Shown: positions 12,109-25,755, numbered from the stretch's first letter. The stretch: DNA of 64,000 bases from Margaritifera margaritifera (GCA_029931535.1 JAQPZY010001695.1:7416001-7480000), one strand, 5' to 3'. Numbers and translations: made by a program. Notes: generated by a model from the sequence alone, not told the origin.

Positions 12109-13440
12109 AATTCTTGTACACCTTGCATGACCTAGAAAATGTATGCATACATTCATTCAAATTGATATTATTACCTAGCTAAGATGCCAAGCAATCCAAA
12201 ATCAATTTAAATTGTATAGGTTGTTGTTGTGCATGTACTTGCTCTGCTCCTTGTTAAATATCTTTCCCCAAACAAGGGTCATTACATAGAAGAGTTAGGC
12301 AAATAGTATATTGTCACTAATTGTCCATAAAATAATTGATCAGAATGAGAATTTAAAAATTCAAATAATTAGCACAGATTAAAGATAGTAGGCTCTTCTT
12401 ATCATATGCACAAAGAAATTTGTATATGTTGGTTAGTGAACTTGTTCAGAATGACACAGTTATCGAGATCACATTAAGATTTACACAACAGAAAACCTGT
12501 GTGACTATTTATTGGCAGGTCGTACTTGCTAAAAATTTCTCAAGGTACATGTATATTGTATACTTTTCATTGACATATTCATTTTCTTTCAATTGGTTGG
12601 TATTGCAATTATTAAAATTGTATGTTTCTTTTTGATTATTTAATAACAGCCAGAAGTCACAACCATGTCATTTTACATACATTCTTTCCCAGGGTTTATA
12701 GCACTATGATGCACCTTGGTAGAAAGTGACATCATATCAGTGATGTCATAATTACATCATTTTGAGGCACATGGTAAGCATTAATCTTGCAAAAGCAGAC
12801 CACCTTAAAGAACAAATAGAAAATAAACAATATTCATTTAGTGCTGATACATGATTTAAGATTATTTTCCTGCAGTAATTAGTTAACTTTACATATAGCA
12901 ACCTACGTTTATAATAATTCATTGAGTGAAGTCAACTTAGTGAATAAAAACTTTCATCCACAATGCGTAATCATGCCATTATAAATTCTGGTTCCGTACA
13001 TTTTCAGATTCAAAATTAATACATCTTAAGCTTACCTTGACATTAGACACTGATGTTTTATCAGCTCCCTCATTATAATGATGTTTATAGAAACTGTAAC
13101 TGTATACTGTACTATAAGTGAGGGACCTTTTACTGAGGTATGTAACATTGAGGTATCAAGAAACAAAATAGGACATTGAAATACATGCCTATAAAATCTC
13201 ATTATAATAGGTTTTAACTGGCCAAGAACTAAAATCAATGGAAATAAATTAAGTAGCAGTTATAATAAAATTAAATTGAGTCGTCAATTTAATGGAATCC
13301 AAGCCCATCACAGTATTAAATGCAGTGCTGCATATTTACTGAGGGGATTTATAATTGGGACCACTCACTGTAATATCCAAGTATTTTGTGGCTTCTATGA
13401 CTAAATTTATGTGCAAGAGTTCATCTTTTATAAGTCTGTA
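12109..13440. other. No gene seen
   Basis: AT-rich sequence without a recognisable exon. TAAGTGAGGGACC near 13117 and GGGACCACTCACTGTAA near 13357 are loosely inverted and could be the remains of a DNA transposon, but the match is too weak to call. Confidence 0.35.
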
Positions 13441-16400
13441 AGACTCTCAACTCATGGAATGTACACATTGACTGTCTCTTTTATTATTAGACTCAACTCA
13501 TGGAATGTACATATTGGCTGTCTCTTTTATTATTAGACTCAAGTCATAGAATATACACATTGACTGTCTCTTTTATTATAAGACTCTCAACTCATAGAAT
13601 ATACACATTGACTGTCTCTTTTATTATAAGACTCAACTCATGGAATGTACACATTGACTGTCTCTTTTATTATAAGACTCAACTCATGGAATGTACACAT
13701 TGACTGTCTCTTTTATTATTAGACTCAACTCATGGAATGTACACATTGACTGTCTCTTTTATTATTAGACTCAACTCATGGAATGTACACATTGACTGTC
13801 TCTTTTATTATTAGACTCAACTCATGGAATGTACACATTGACTGTCTCTTTTATTATTAGACTCAACTCATGGAATGTACACATTGACTGTCTCTTTCAT
13901 TATACAACTCTCAACTCATGGAATGTACACATTGACTGTGTCTTTCATTATACAACTCTCAACTCATGGAATGTACACATTGACTGTCTCTTTTATTATA
14001 AGACTCAACTCATGGAATGTACACATTGACTGTCTCTTTTATTATAAGACTCTCAACTCATGGAATGTACACATTGACTGTCTCTTTTATTATAAGACTC
14101 AACTCATGGAATGTACACATTGACTGTCTCTTTTATTATAAGACTCTCAACTCATGGAATGTACACATTGACTGTCTCTTTTATTATAAGACTCAACTCA
14201 TGGAATGTACACATTGACTCTCTTTTATTATAAGACTCTCAACTCATGGAATGTACACATTGACTGTCTCTTTTATTATAAGACTCTCAACTCATGGAAT
14301 GTACACATTGACTGTCTCTTTTATGATAAGACTCAACTCATGGAATGTACACATTGACTGTCTCTTTTATTATAAGACTCTCAACTCATGGAATGTACAC
14401 ATTGACTGTCTCTTTTATGATAAGACTCAACTCATGGAATGTACACATTGACTGTCTCTTTTATTATAAGACTCTCAACTCATGGAATGTATACGTTGAC
14501 TGTCTCTTTTATTATAAGACTCAACTCATGGAATGTACACATTGACTGTCTCTTTTATTATAAGACTCAACTCATGGAATGTACACATTGACTCTCTTTT
14601 ATTATAAGACTCTCAACTCATGCAATGTACACATTGACTGTCTCTTTTATTATAAGACTCAACTCATGGAATGTACACATTAACTGTCTCTTTTATTATT
14701 AGACTCAACTCATGGAATGTACACATTAACTGTCTCTTTTATTATAAGACTCAAGGCATGGAATGTACACATTGACTGTCTCTTTTATTATAAGTCTCTC
14801 AACTCATGGAATGTACACATTGACTCTGTCTTGTATTATTAGACTCAACTCATCGAATGTACATATTGACTGTCTCTTTTATTATTAGACTCAACTCATG
14901 GAATGTACATATTGGCTGTCTCTTTTATTATTAGACTCAACTCATGGAATGTACACATTGACTGTCTCTTTTATTATTAGACTCAACTCATGGAATGTAC
15001 ACATTGACTCTCTTTTATTATTAGACTGAACTCATGGAATGTACACATTGACTCTCTTTTATTATTAGACTCAACTCATGGAATGTACATATTGGCTGTC
15101 TCTTTTATTATTAGACTCAACTCATGGAATGTACATATTGGCTGTCTCTTGTATTATTAGACTCAACTCATGGAATGTACACATTGACTATCTCTTTTAT
15201 TATTAGACTCAACTCATGGAATGTACACATTGACTCTCTTTTATTATAAGACTCTCAACTCATGGAATGTACACATTGACTCTGTCTTATATTATTAGAC
15301 TCAACTCATTAAATGTACACATTGACTGTGTCTTTCATTATACAACTCTCAGCTCATGGAATGTACACATTGACTGTTTCTTTTATTATAAGACTCAACT
15401 CATGGAATGTACACATTGACTCTCTTTTATTATAAGACTCTCAACTCATGGAATGTACACATTGACTCTGTCTTATATTATTAGACTCAACTCATTAAAT
15501 GTACACATTGACTGTGTCTTTCATTATACAACTCTCAGCTCATGGAATGTACACATTGACTGTCTCTTTTATTATTAGACTCAACTCATGGAATGTACAT
15601 ATTGACTGTCTCTTTTATTATAAGACTCAACTCATGAAATGTACATATTGACTGTCTCTTTTATTATAAGACTCAACTCATGGAATGTACACATTGACTG
15701 TCTCTTTTATTATAAGACTCAACTCATGGAATGTACACATTGACTGTCTCTTTTATTATAAGGCTCAACTCATGGAATGTACACATTGACTGTCTCTTTC
15801 ATTATACAACTCTCAACTCATGGAATGTACATATTGACTGTCTCTTTTATTATTAGACTCAACTCATGGAATGTACACATTAACTGTCTCTTTTATTATA
15901 AGACTCAAGGCATGGAATGTACACATTGACTGTCTCTTTTATTATAAGTCTCTCAACTCATGGAATGTATACATTGACTCTGTCTTGTATTATTAGACTC
16001 AACTCATCGAATGTACATATTGACTGTCTCTTTTATTATTAGACTCAACTCATGGAATGTACATATTGGCTGTCTCTTTTATTATTAGACTCAACTCATG
16101 GAATGTACACATTGACTCTCTTTTATTATTAGACTCAACTCATGGAATGTACACATTGACTGTCTCTTTCATTATACAACTCTCAACTCATGGAATGTAC
16201 ACATTGACTGTGTCTTTCATTATACAACTCTCAACTCATGGAATGTACACATTGACTGTCTCTTTTATTATAAGACTCAACTCATGGAATGTACACATTG
16301 ACTGTCTCTTTTATTATAAGACTCTCAACTCATGGAATGTACACATTGACTGTCTCTTTTATTATAAGACTCAACTCATGGAATGTACACATTGACTGTC

Positions 16401-19400
16401 TCTTTTATTATAAGACTCTCAACTCATGGAATGTACACATTGACTGTCTCTTTTATTATAAGACTCAACTCATGGAATGTACACATTGACTCTCTTTTAT
16501 TATAAGACTCTCAACTCATGGAATGTACACATTGACTGTCTCTTTTATTATAAGACTCTCAACTCATGGAATGTACACATTGACTGTCTCTTTTATGATA
16601 AGACTCAACTCATGGAATGTACACATTGACTGTCTCTTTTATTATAAGACTCTCAACTCATGGAATGTACACATTGACTGTCTCTTTTATGATAAGACTC
16701 AACTCATGGAATGTACACATTGACTGTCTCTTTTATTATTAGACTCAACTCATGGAATGTACACATTGACTGTCTCTTTTATTATTAGACTCAACTCATG
16801 GAATGTACACATTGACTGTCTCTTTTATTATTAGACTCAACTCATGGAATGTACACATTGACTGTCTCTTTCATTATACAACTCTCAACTCATGGAATGT
16901 ACACATTGACTGTGTCTTTCATTATACAACTCTCAACTCATGGAATGTACACATTGACTGTCTCTTTTATTATAAGACTCAACTCATGGAATGTACACAT
17001 TGACTGTCTCTTTTATTATAAGACTCTCAACTCATGGAATGTACACATTGACTGTCTCTTTTATTATAAGACTCAACTCATGGAATGTACACATTGACTG
17101 TCTCTTTTATTATAAGACTCTCAACTCATGGAATGTACACATTGACTGTCTCTTTTATTATAAGACTCAACTCATGGAATGTACACATTGACTCTCTTTT
17201 ATTATAAGACTCTCAACTCATGGAATGTACACATTGACTGTCTCTTTTATTATAAGACTCTCAACTCATGGAATGTACACATTGACTGTCTCTTTTATGA
17301 TAAGACTCAACTCATGGAATGTACACATTGACTGTCTCTTTTATTATAAGACTCTCAACTCATGGAATGTACACATTGACTGTCTCTTTTATGATAAGAC
17401 TCAACTCATGGAATGTACACATTGACTGTCTCTTTTATTATAAGACTCTCAACTCATGGAATGTATACGTTGACTGTCTCTTTTATTATAAGACTCAACT
17501 CATGGAATGTACACATTGACTGTCTCTTTTATTATAAGACTCAACTCATGGAATGTACACATTGACTCTCTTTTATTATAAGACTCTCAACTCATGCAAT
17601 GTACACATTGACTGTCTCTTTTATTATAAGACTCAACTCATGGAATGTACACATTAACTGTCTCTTTTATTATTAGACTCAACTCATGGAATGTACACAT
17701 TAACTGTCTCTTTTATTATAAGACTCAAGGCATGGAATGTACACATTGACTGTCTCTTTTATTATAAGTCTCTCAACTCATGGAATGTACACATTGACTC
17801 TGTCTTGTATTATTAGACTCAACTCATCGAATGTACATATTGACTGTCTCTTTTATTATTAGACTCAACTCATGGAATGTACATATTGGCTGTCTCTTTT
17901 ATTATTAGACTCAACTCATGGAATGTACACATTGACTCTCTTTTATTATTAGACTCAACTCATGGAATGTACACATTGACTGTCTCTTTTATTATTAGAC
18001 TCAACTCATGGAATGTACACATTGACTCTCTTTTATTATTAGACTGAACTCATGGAATGTACACATTGACTCTCTTTTATTATTAGACTCAACTCATGGA
18101 ATGTACATATTGGCTGTCTCTTTTATTATTAGACTCAACTCATGGAATGTACATATTGGCTGTCTCTTGTATTATTAGACTCAACTCATGGAATGTACAC
18201 ATTGACTATCTCTTTTATTATTAGACTCAACTCATGGAATGTACACATTGACTCTCTTTTATTATAAGACTCTCAACTCATGGAATGTACACATTGACTC
18301 TGTCTTATATTATTAGACTCAACTCATTAAATGTACACATTGACTGTGTCTTTCATTATACAACTCTCAGCTCATGGAATGTACACATTGACTGTTTCTT
18401 TTATTATAAGACTCAACTCATGGAATGTACACATTGACTCTCTTTTATTAAAAGACTCTCAACTCATGGAATGTACACATTGACTCTGTCTTATATTATT
18501 AGACTCAACTCATTAAATGTACACATTGACTGTGTCTTTCATTATACAACTCTCAGCTCATGGAATGTACACATTGACTGTCTCTTTTATTATTAGACTC
18601 AACTCATGGAATGTACATATTGACTGTCTCTTTTATTATAAGACTCAACTCATGAAATGTACATATTGACTGTCTCTTTTATTATAAGACTCAACTCATG
18701 GAATGTACACATTGACTGTCTCTTTTATTATAAGACTCAACTCATGGAATGTACACATTGACTGTCTCTTTTATTATAAGGCTCAACTCATGGAATGTAC
18801 ACATTGACTGTCTCTTTCATTATACAACTCTCAACTCATGGAATGTACATATTGACTCTCTTTTATTATTAGACTCAACTCATGGAATGTACACATTAAC
18901 TGTCTCTTTTATTATAAGACTCAAGGCATGGAATGTACACATTGACTGTCTCTTTTATTATAAGTCTCTCAACTCATGGAATGTATACATTGACTCTGTC
19001 TTGTATTATTAGACTCAACTCATCGAATGTACATATTGACTGTCTCTTTTATTATTAGACTCAACTCATGGAATGTACATATTGGCTGTCTCTTTTATTA
19101 TTAGACTCAACTCATGGAATGTACACATTGACTCTCTTTTATTATTAGACTGAACTCATGGAATGTACACATTGACTGTCTCTTTTATTATTAGACTCAA
19201 CTCATGGAATGTACACATTGACTCTCTTTTATTATTAGACTGAACTCATGGAATGTACACATTGACTCTCTTTTATTATTAGACTCAACTCATGGAATGT
19301 ACATATTGGCTGTCTCTTTTATTATTAGACTCAACTCATGGAATGTACATATTGGCTGTCTCTTGTATTATTAGACTCAACTCATGGAATGTACACATTG

Positions 19401-20814
19401 ACTATCTCTTTTATTATTAGACTCAACTCATGGAATGTACACATTGACTCTCTTTTATTATAAGACTCTCAACTCATGGAATGTACACATTGACTCTGTC
19501 TTATATTATTAGACTCAACTCATTAAATGTACACATTGACTGTGTCTTTCATTATACAACTCTCAGCTCATGGAATGTACACATTGACTGTTTCTTTTAT
19601 TATTAGACTCAACTCATGGAATGTACATATTGACTGTCTCTTTTATTATAAGACTCAACTCATGGAATGTACACATTGACTGTCTCTTTTATTATAAGGC
19701 TCAACTCATGGAATGTACACATTGACTGTCTCTTTCATTATACAACTCTCAACTCATGGAATGTACATATTGACTGTCTCTTTTATTATTAGACTCAACT
19801 CATGGAATGTACACATTAACTGTCTCTTTTATTATAAGACTCAGCTCATGGAATGTACATATTGACTGTCTCTTTTATTATAAGGCTCAACTCATGGAAT
19901 GTAGAGATTGACTCTGTCTTATATTATTAGACTCAACTCATGGAATGTTCAGATTGACTCTTTTTTATTATAAGACTCAACTCATGGAATGTACACATTG
20001 ACTGTGTCTTTCATTATACAACTCTCAACTCATGGAATGTACATATTGACTGTCTCTTTTATTATTAGACTCAACTCATGGAATGTACACATTGACTGTC
20101 TCTTTTATTATAAGACTCAACTCATGGAATGTACACATTGACTCTCTTTTATTATAAGACTCTCAACTCATGGAATGTACACATTGACTCTGTCTTATAT
20201 TATTAGACTCAACTCATGGAATGTTCAGATTGACTCTCTTTTATTATAAGACTCAACTCATGGAATGTACACATTGACTGTGTCTTTCATTATACAACTC
20301 TCAACTCATGAAATGTACACATTGACTGTCTCTTTTATTATAAGGCTCAACTCATGGAATGTACACATTGACTGTCTCTTTTATTATAAGACTCTCAACT
20401 CATGGAATGTACACATTGACTGTCTCTTTTATTATACAACTCTCAACTCATGAAATGTACATATTGACTGTCTCTTTTATTATAAGACTCAACTCATGGA
20501 ATGTACACATTGACTGTCTCTTTTATTATAAGACTCAACTCATGGAATGTACACATTGACTGTCTCTTTTATTATACAACTCTCAACTCATGGAATGTAC
20601 ACATTGACTGTCTCTTTTATTATAAGACTCAACTCATGGAATGTACACATTGACTGTCTCGTTTATTATAAGGCTCAACTCATGGAATGTACACATTGAC
20701 TGTCTCTTTCATTATACAACTGTCAACTCATGGAATGTACACATTAACTGTCTCTTTCATTATACAACTGTCAACTCATGGAATGTACACATTGACTGTC
20801 TCTTTCATTATAGA
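13441..20814. repeat. 7.4-kb satellite of 46/48-bp units with higher-order repeats
   Basis: Roughly 155-160 units beginning GACTCAACTCATGGAATGTA, then CACATTGACTGTCTCTTTTA and TTATAA. A two-base variant (GACTCTCAACTC) gives 48-bp units, and alternating 46/48 units make 94-bp dimers. Other variants replace TTATAAG with TTATTAG or TTATACA, or CACATTGACTG with CATATTGGCTG. Variant order is repeated over long distances: blocks at 13829-14545 recur at 16803-17519 (offset 2974 bp), and blocks at 16289-16723 recur at 16991-17425 (offset 702 bp). The many 60-112-codon open frames inside are repeat products. Confidence 0.97.
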
Positions 20815-22217
20815 CTTTTGTTTTGCTTTAGCTTTATTTTCATTAACAAAAGTGAACAGTATTTAACATTTCATCAATCTGAATACAGCAAATACCAAAA
20901 CAAGCTGTTCAAGTGACAGTATGAAATTCTATGCCTCAGATATCATAATGTTTGTAGTACAATGTGTCTTGTCTCAGCAGGGGGCATAATTGGAAAATCA
21001 GTTTTACTCAAACAATTTGGAGATAAAATATCTCTTAAAGGAGGATTAATGAGTTTAAGAGCTCATTAATTTGTCTTTTCACTACTTTTAGCATGAAAGT
21101 AAAGCTCTATATTTTAAATCAATGTTGTATTAGTATCTGGACAAACTGCATGGTGAAAAGTTTTGTCCTTTGTATAGGTCTAATAATTTCATGAATGATG
21201 CTATCTCTGACAAGCAGTAAGACTTAAGAGAACTTAAAGGAAATTAATAATATGAAAATATAAATGAGAACCACCCCCACCCCCCAATCAGATCATCCAA
21301 AAATACAAAATAGATAGGAATATTAATAGGAATACAGTGACTTGTACGCTAATTGATTTTGATCAGATAATTTGTTTTGCTTGCATTTCAACAAACAAGT
21401 TGATAGTACTCAGATGTCTCAAGGACAAAGCTTTTGACTTAGGGGTGGTGGGTGGAGGAGGGAGAAGGGTATCTGTAATGGCTTGTGAATATGATAAAAC
21501 AAAAAAATATGAATGGATTTTTATCAAAACAGGTTTATGTATATATATGAATACCTTGAATGTCAGTGCCTGGAGTTCATTGGTCGTAACAAGGGATTTT
21601 GAGCTGTAATGGCTTGTGAATAAATGTGTTAAAACAAACGGTAATCATGGATTCGGATATATATTGAGAGTATGTGAGATAATTTCAATAATCTTCATTC
21701 ATGACATCAGGTTCAAGGTCAAGGATTATGACTGATTTTTGTTCTACACTTGCTTTGTGATCATGTTAATTCATCCAAATAGGAAAATAGATAGATATTT
21801 TTTTTTAAGTGGGAAGTTGGAGTATTTCCACAATGTCTCAGAAGGAAAAATAATAAATGGAGGAAGAAACAAACTTTTCTTTTCATGGATTCCTAAAAAA
21901 TTAATTTTTGGCAGTTGAGCTTTTGAGCAGGGCCATCGTAAGGGGCAGGCGATATGGGCGACTATCTGAGGCGCCAAGCCCATGGGGTGCCATTTTGCGG
22001 GGTTTACTGTATTTTTTTCTGAGTGGGGGTGCCTAAGGCAACGCTCACCTGGGGTGCCATTTCATCCAGCACAAACTTGCAACGGTCCTGCCTTTGAGTA
22101 CTCCTGTTAGGTTTGCAAGCCATTTCTCAAAAATGTTATTCTATTTATCTTTTCTACATCCAGTAAAAATTTATAACAATACTGAGAGGTTCACAGTACT
22201 CTAGATGGAAATTAAAG
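20815..22217. other. No gene seen
   Basis: No supported exon. It includes an A-rich stretch, a polyC patch (near 21270) and a GC-richer patch at 21935-22100 where GGGGTGCC(A/T) recurs three times; this patch looks like part of an old interspersed repeat. An imperfect inverted repeat TTAATGAGTTTAAGAGCTCATTAA is at about 21046-21069. Confidence 0.4.
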
Positions 22218-22930
22218 GGGCACCCAGCCCAGGCCTGTCTTCTTGGCACCCAGCCCAGGTCTGTCTTCTTGGTACCCAGCCCAGGTCTCTTGTCTTGGCA
22301 CCCAGCCCAGGTCTGTTGTCTTGGCACTCAGCCCAGGCCTGTCTTCTTGGCACCCAGCCCAGGCCTGTCTTCTAGGCACCCAGCCAAGGTCTGTTGTCTT
22401 GGCACCCAGCCCAGGTCTGTCATCTTGGCACCCAGCCCAGGCCTGTCTTCTTGGCACTCAGCCCTGGCCTGTCTTCTTGGCACCCAGCCCAGGCCTGTCT
22501 TCTTGGCACCCAGCCAGGTCTGTTTTATTGGCACCCAGCCCAGGTCTGTCGTCTTGGCACCTAGCCCAGGCCTGTCTTCTTGGCACCCAGCCCTGGCCTG
22601 TCTTCTTGGCACCCAGCCCTGGCCTGTCTTCTTGGCACCCAGCCAAGGCCTGTCTTCTTGGCACCCAGCCCTGGCCTGTCTTCTTGGCACCCAGCCCAGG
22701 CCTGTCTTCTTGGCACCCAGCCCATGCCTGTCTTCTTGGTACCTAGCCCAGGCCTGTCTTCTTGGCACCCTGCCCAGGCCTGTCTTATTGGCACCCAGCC
22801 CAGGTCTGTCTTCTTGGCACCCAGCCCAGGCCTGTCTTCTTGGCACCCAGCCCGGGTCTATCGTCTTGATACCCAGCCCAGGTCTGTCTTCTTGGCACCC
22901 AGCCCAGGTCTGTCTGCTTGGCACCAGGTC
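22218..22930. repeat. 26-bp GC-richer minisatellite, ~27 copies
   Basis: Units of 26 bp begin GGCACCCAGCCCAGGCCTGT and end CTTCTT. Common variants are CCCTGG, CCAAGG and CTGTTGTCTT. Composition is clearly more GC-rich than the surroundings. Three units span 78 bp, so open frames occur in several frames on both strands (22243-22746, 22269-22964, 22328-22951 minus). Their Pro/Ser/Trp/Leu repeats have no known family behind them and are not called as genes. Confidence 0.96.
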
Positions 22931-23782
22931 CCTCCCTAATCTTTGGAACACTTTACTTCCATAATTAATGGATGCAATGTTTAAAGAAAACCTATTTAAA
23001 CTCTGTTAATTTAACTACATTTTACAATTTTCATTATTGTAATTTGTTTATTGAAAACATTTTAATTATGTATATGAAAAACAAAATGATATGAATGATG
23101 ATAATGAACTGTACTGTGTAAATATGCCTCTTCATGATGGAAAGTGCCCCTAGAGATTCTCCATGGCACCTTCCACCCTACCATCCCCCTAAAGAAAAAA
23201 GATCAAGCCAGGGCACTGGTTCAGAAGAACTTATTGCATAATACTCTATTTGAATGTGCATCCCAGGTTTTTGCACTCCTCTTTTACCTGAATTCAGGAG
23301 AATGGTAGCGAACAGGCTTGTTTTCTAACCCGATCAATAAGCATCATTGATTAACAGAGAAACTCTGCAGCCAGTTGGAATTAACTGGAGTTGTTCAATG
23401 TTGCAGATAATGGTTTAATTGCTACAAAGGTCCAGCCACACTGTGTTGGCATCAGTGATAAGTGATGCAAATTGCTTTACCAGTCTATGTCAGGTAGTTG
23501 CATAGAAGATCAATCAAAATGTTATGTTTTATTGGCTGTGATTGTTGGTATGTTAAGAGTAAATAATATATGCAAATTACATCTGTAAGCATTACATATA
23601 ACCTTCTACCTGCAAAAAATACAACTTAATTCATCCTCAAGAAAGAGATGGATCAAGGAGAGTTTCATGGACAAAAGTAAAGAAAAAATGGAAAGTTATA
23701 AACATTCAGTCCAGTCTCATTATTTTGATTCTGATAAAAGAATGTTGGAGTGATTGCTTCTGAAGTAGATTTAATTTTGACA

Positions 23783-23783
<1 letters not shown>
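22931..23783. other. No feature recognised
   Basis: Ordinary AT-rich DNA; no exon, RNA gene or terminal repeats seen. Confidence 0.4.

Positions 23784-23833
<50 letters not shown>
23784..23833. repeat. (TA)n microsatellite, left of MITE B
   Basis: About 25 TA units directly abutting the left end of the 310-bp element at 23834. Confidence 0.97.
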
Positions 23834-23835
<2 letters not shown>

Positions 23836-24141
23836 GTATTTGCCGGCCTATAAGTCGATACTTTTTGACTTGGAAGTCTGGGCTTCGTCTTATACTCTGA
23901 ATCGACTTATATATGGATTATGTCATTGAAATTGCTTTTTTACCGTATGTTAATGTAATTTTTCGTACGTGAAAAAAATAAAAAATTAAACAATTTCGAA
24001 AAGTATAGTGTAAAAAAATAATTATCAATTTGGGCTTCATCTTATACTCCGCATCAACTTATATATGGATGAAGGATTGAAAGTTGATGAAATTAGCGAA
24101 TTTGACTTATACTCCGCTTGGACTTATAGGCCGGCAAATAT

Positions 24142-24143
<2 letters not shown>
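23834..24143. mobile_element. 310-bp MITE with TA target, family B
   Basis: The left terminus CCGTATTTGCCGGCCTATAA and the inverted right terminus CCATATTTGCCGGCCTATAA differ at one base of 20. The element is bounded by TA on both sides, within (TA)n. Internally a CTTATACTC...CGACTTATATATGGAT block occurs twice. It has no open frame, so it is non-autonomous. The TA target and short inverted ends fit Tc1/mariner-type mobilisation. Confidence 0.9.

Positions 24144-24217
<74 letters not shown>
24144..24217. repeat. (TA)n microsatellite between two transposons
   Basis: About 37 TA units between the right end of MITE B (24143) and the left end of the Tigger-like element (24218). Confidence 0.97.
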
Positions 24218-24220
<3 letters not shown>

Positions 24221-24769
24221 TCCTACCCACTTATATCGACATCACTTATGTCGACAAGCCGCCTATGTCGACAAAAAAGCAAAGTCCCGGTCCCTTGGTC
24301 TACTATTACTACCAAATTTGTCATGCTTATGTCGACCTCGAGATAAAAAATAAACGTACATGTCGACAGAAGCCCTTGGTCCCAGCTTGAACAAATCCTT
24401 TGTTTTCTAATCATTTATGTCGACAGGCTGCCAGTTCCGACCCATACTTTGTTCAACAATTAATTGATCTTGCCCCCAAGCTTTAATTTTTCCGCCTTAT
24501 CATTTATGTTGACAAGCGGCCAGTTCCGACCTGTACTTTGTTCAAAAATTAGTTGATCTTGCCGCCAGTCATTAATGTCTCGGTGGATTAAAAAACAGGC
24601 TTTTGTTTGGTCCTGTAAAGTTGGCCTCACGTGGCGACTTAAATAACACATGTACCCTTCATCAAAGCAAGCCGGTTACAATGTTCAATAAAAACAATCC
24701 GCTCTTCATTTTAAAAAAAAATCATCACCAAACTTGAATAAAAGCAATGAAACTTTATTTATGTTTACG

Positions 24770-24931
24770 ATGGCTACCAACGGCAGCGTTAAACGCAGAT
24801 TAAATTTACAGTCTCTGGAAACGAAATAACTGGCTGTTAAGGAAGTCGAAGGTAGGGCATCTCGCAAAGATGTCTGTGAAAACTTTTCACTTAAACATAA
24901 CACCCTGTCAGGATGGATGATAAACCAAAAA
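24770..24931 (+). pseudogene. Tigger-type transposase N-terminal (CENP-B-like HTH) fragment
   Basis: From an ATG at 24770 the frame reads a basic start (MATNGSVKRRLNLQSLETK), then an in-frame TAA at 24827-24829, and continues LAVKEVEGRASRKDVCENFS and LKHNTLSGWM. In the family this region is the N-terminal DNA-binding helix-turn-helix of pogo/Tigger transposases and CENP-B, typically K-R-x-L-S/N-L-x-x-K...VE-G-x-S-R-K-x-V...TLS. Here it is broken by the stop and then ends in a fold-back insertion at 24930. Frame traces resume near 25040 (WMKAAES), but nothing like the DDE catalytic core follows. It lies inside the TIR-bounded element. I am fairly sure of the family and sure it is non-functional. 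Confidence 0.82.
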
Positions 24932-25027
24932 GTTGTTCTCCACCTTATTTTTTTTTTATTTTTTTTTTTACTGGTGGCGGACCATTAAAAAAAAAAAAAA
25001 AAAAAAAAAAAAGGAGGAGAACAACTT
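24930..25027. repeat. Fold-back hairpin inside the transposase fragment
   Basis: AAGTTGTTCTCCACCTT (24930-24946) pairs with AAGGAGGAGAACAACTT (25011-25027) at 15 of 17 positions. The arms continue as a T-rich strand pairing with a long A run, around the loop ACTGGTGGCGGACCATT. It interrupts the transposase-like frame and may be an inverted duplication that arose at the polyA/T tract. Confidence 0.8.
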
Positions 25028-25695
25028 GTTGGTCTAGATGGATGAAAGCTGCTGAGTCTATAAAGAAAGGCTACATTGAAGGTAAATTAATCATATCAGC
25101 CGCATATCTCTTGTTCAATTTTATGTACTTTATACAATGACTTCCGTAAATAAATACATGTTTTCATTTCCCTGTGAATAGCCCCATCCCCTTGGTAGCC
25201 TCAGTAAGATGGGAACATTGTTTCAGGCTGACCAAAATCTAGGCCAATTTAAGTACATGTACATGTACTTTGTAGCATGTAAATAACAACTATGAAGCCA
25301 TGTGCTACTGGCGACAATGATTGTCATAGTGAATTGTGTAGACGTGTTAGATCAAATGAGGACAACCATTTTTTATTCATGTGTTTCCTATCAGGATGTG
25401 ACCGATGCATACATTTTCTAACATGAGACCCGTACACGGATTCATGGATCTTTCATATACATGCACTTAACGCATTGTGGATTTTATTACACAAAGGTAA
25501 CCAAAATGTAATTTGTCAATATAGACGTGTATTTCACGCTGGTTTTGTCATGTACTCAAAATTTCCATTGTTTTCTCAAAGTGTAAATCCTGCTCACTGA
25601 CGACATGGCCCCCCCCCCCCCAACACTTATCTCGACATCCGCATATGTCGACAATATTTCCTCGGGCCCGAGGATGTCGACATAAACGGGTAGGA

Positions 25696-25698
<3 letters not shown>

Positions 25699-25753
<55 letters not shown>
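25699..25753. repeat. (TA)n microsatellite, right of Tigger-like element
   Basis: About 27 TA units immediately after the right terminus. With 24144-24217 it shows that the element sits within TA-rich DNA. Confidence 0.96.

Positions 25754-25755
<2 letters not shown>

Larger units (their letters stand above)
24218..25698 (+). mobile_element. Tigger/pogo-like DNA transposon, 1481 bp, internally deleted
   Basis: The left end CAGTCCTACCC and the inverted right end CAGTCCTACCC are identical over 11 bp, and similarity continues inward (ACTTATATCGACATC against GTTTATGTCGACATC). GTCGACA repeats several times within the left end. TA flanks both ends (24216-24217 and 25699-25700), as expected for pogo-type elements. 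Inside is a broken fragment with a CENP-B/psq-type helix-turn-helix (24770-24931), but no catalytic DDE domain. The element therefore looks like a deletion derivative that would need a transposase supplied in trans. Confidence 0.9.

Noticed and set aside
13117..13376. TAAGTGAGGGACC and GGGACCACTCACTGTAA as possible inverted ends of a transposon
   Set aside because: Inverse similarity is short and imperfect, with no other copy seen in the window.
22243..22964. Pro/Ser/Trp-rich open frames up to 231 codons
   Set aside because: Products of the 26-bp array (three units make 78 bp), with open frames on both strands; no known protein family.
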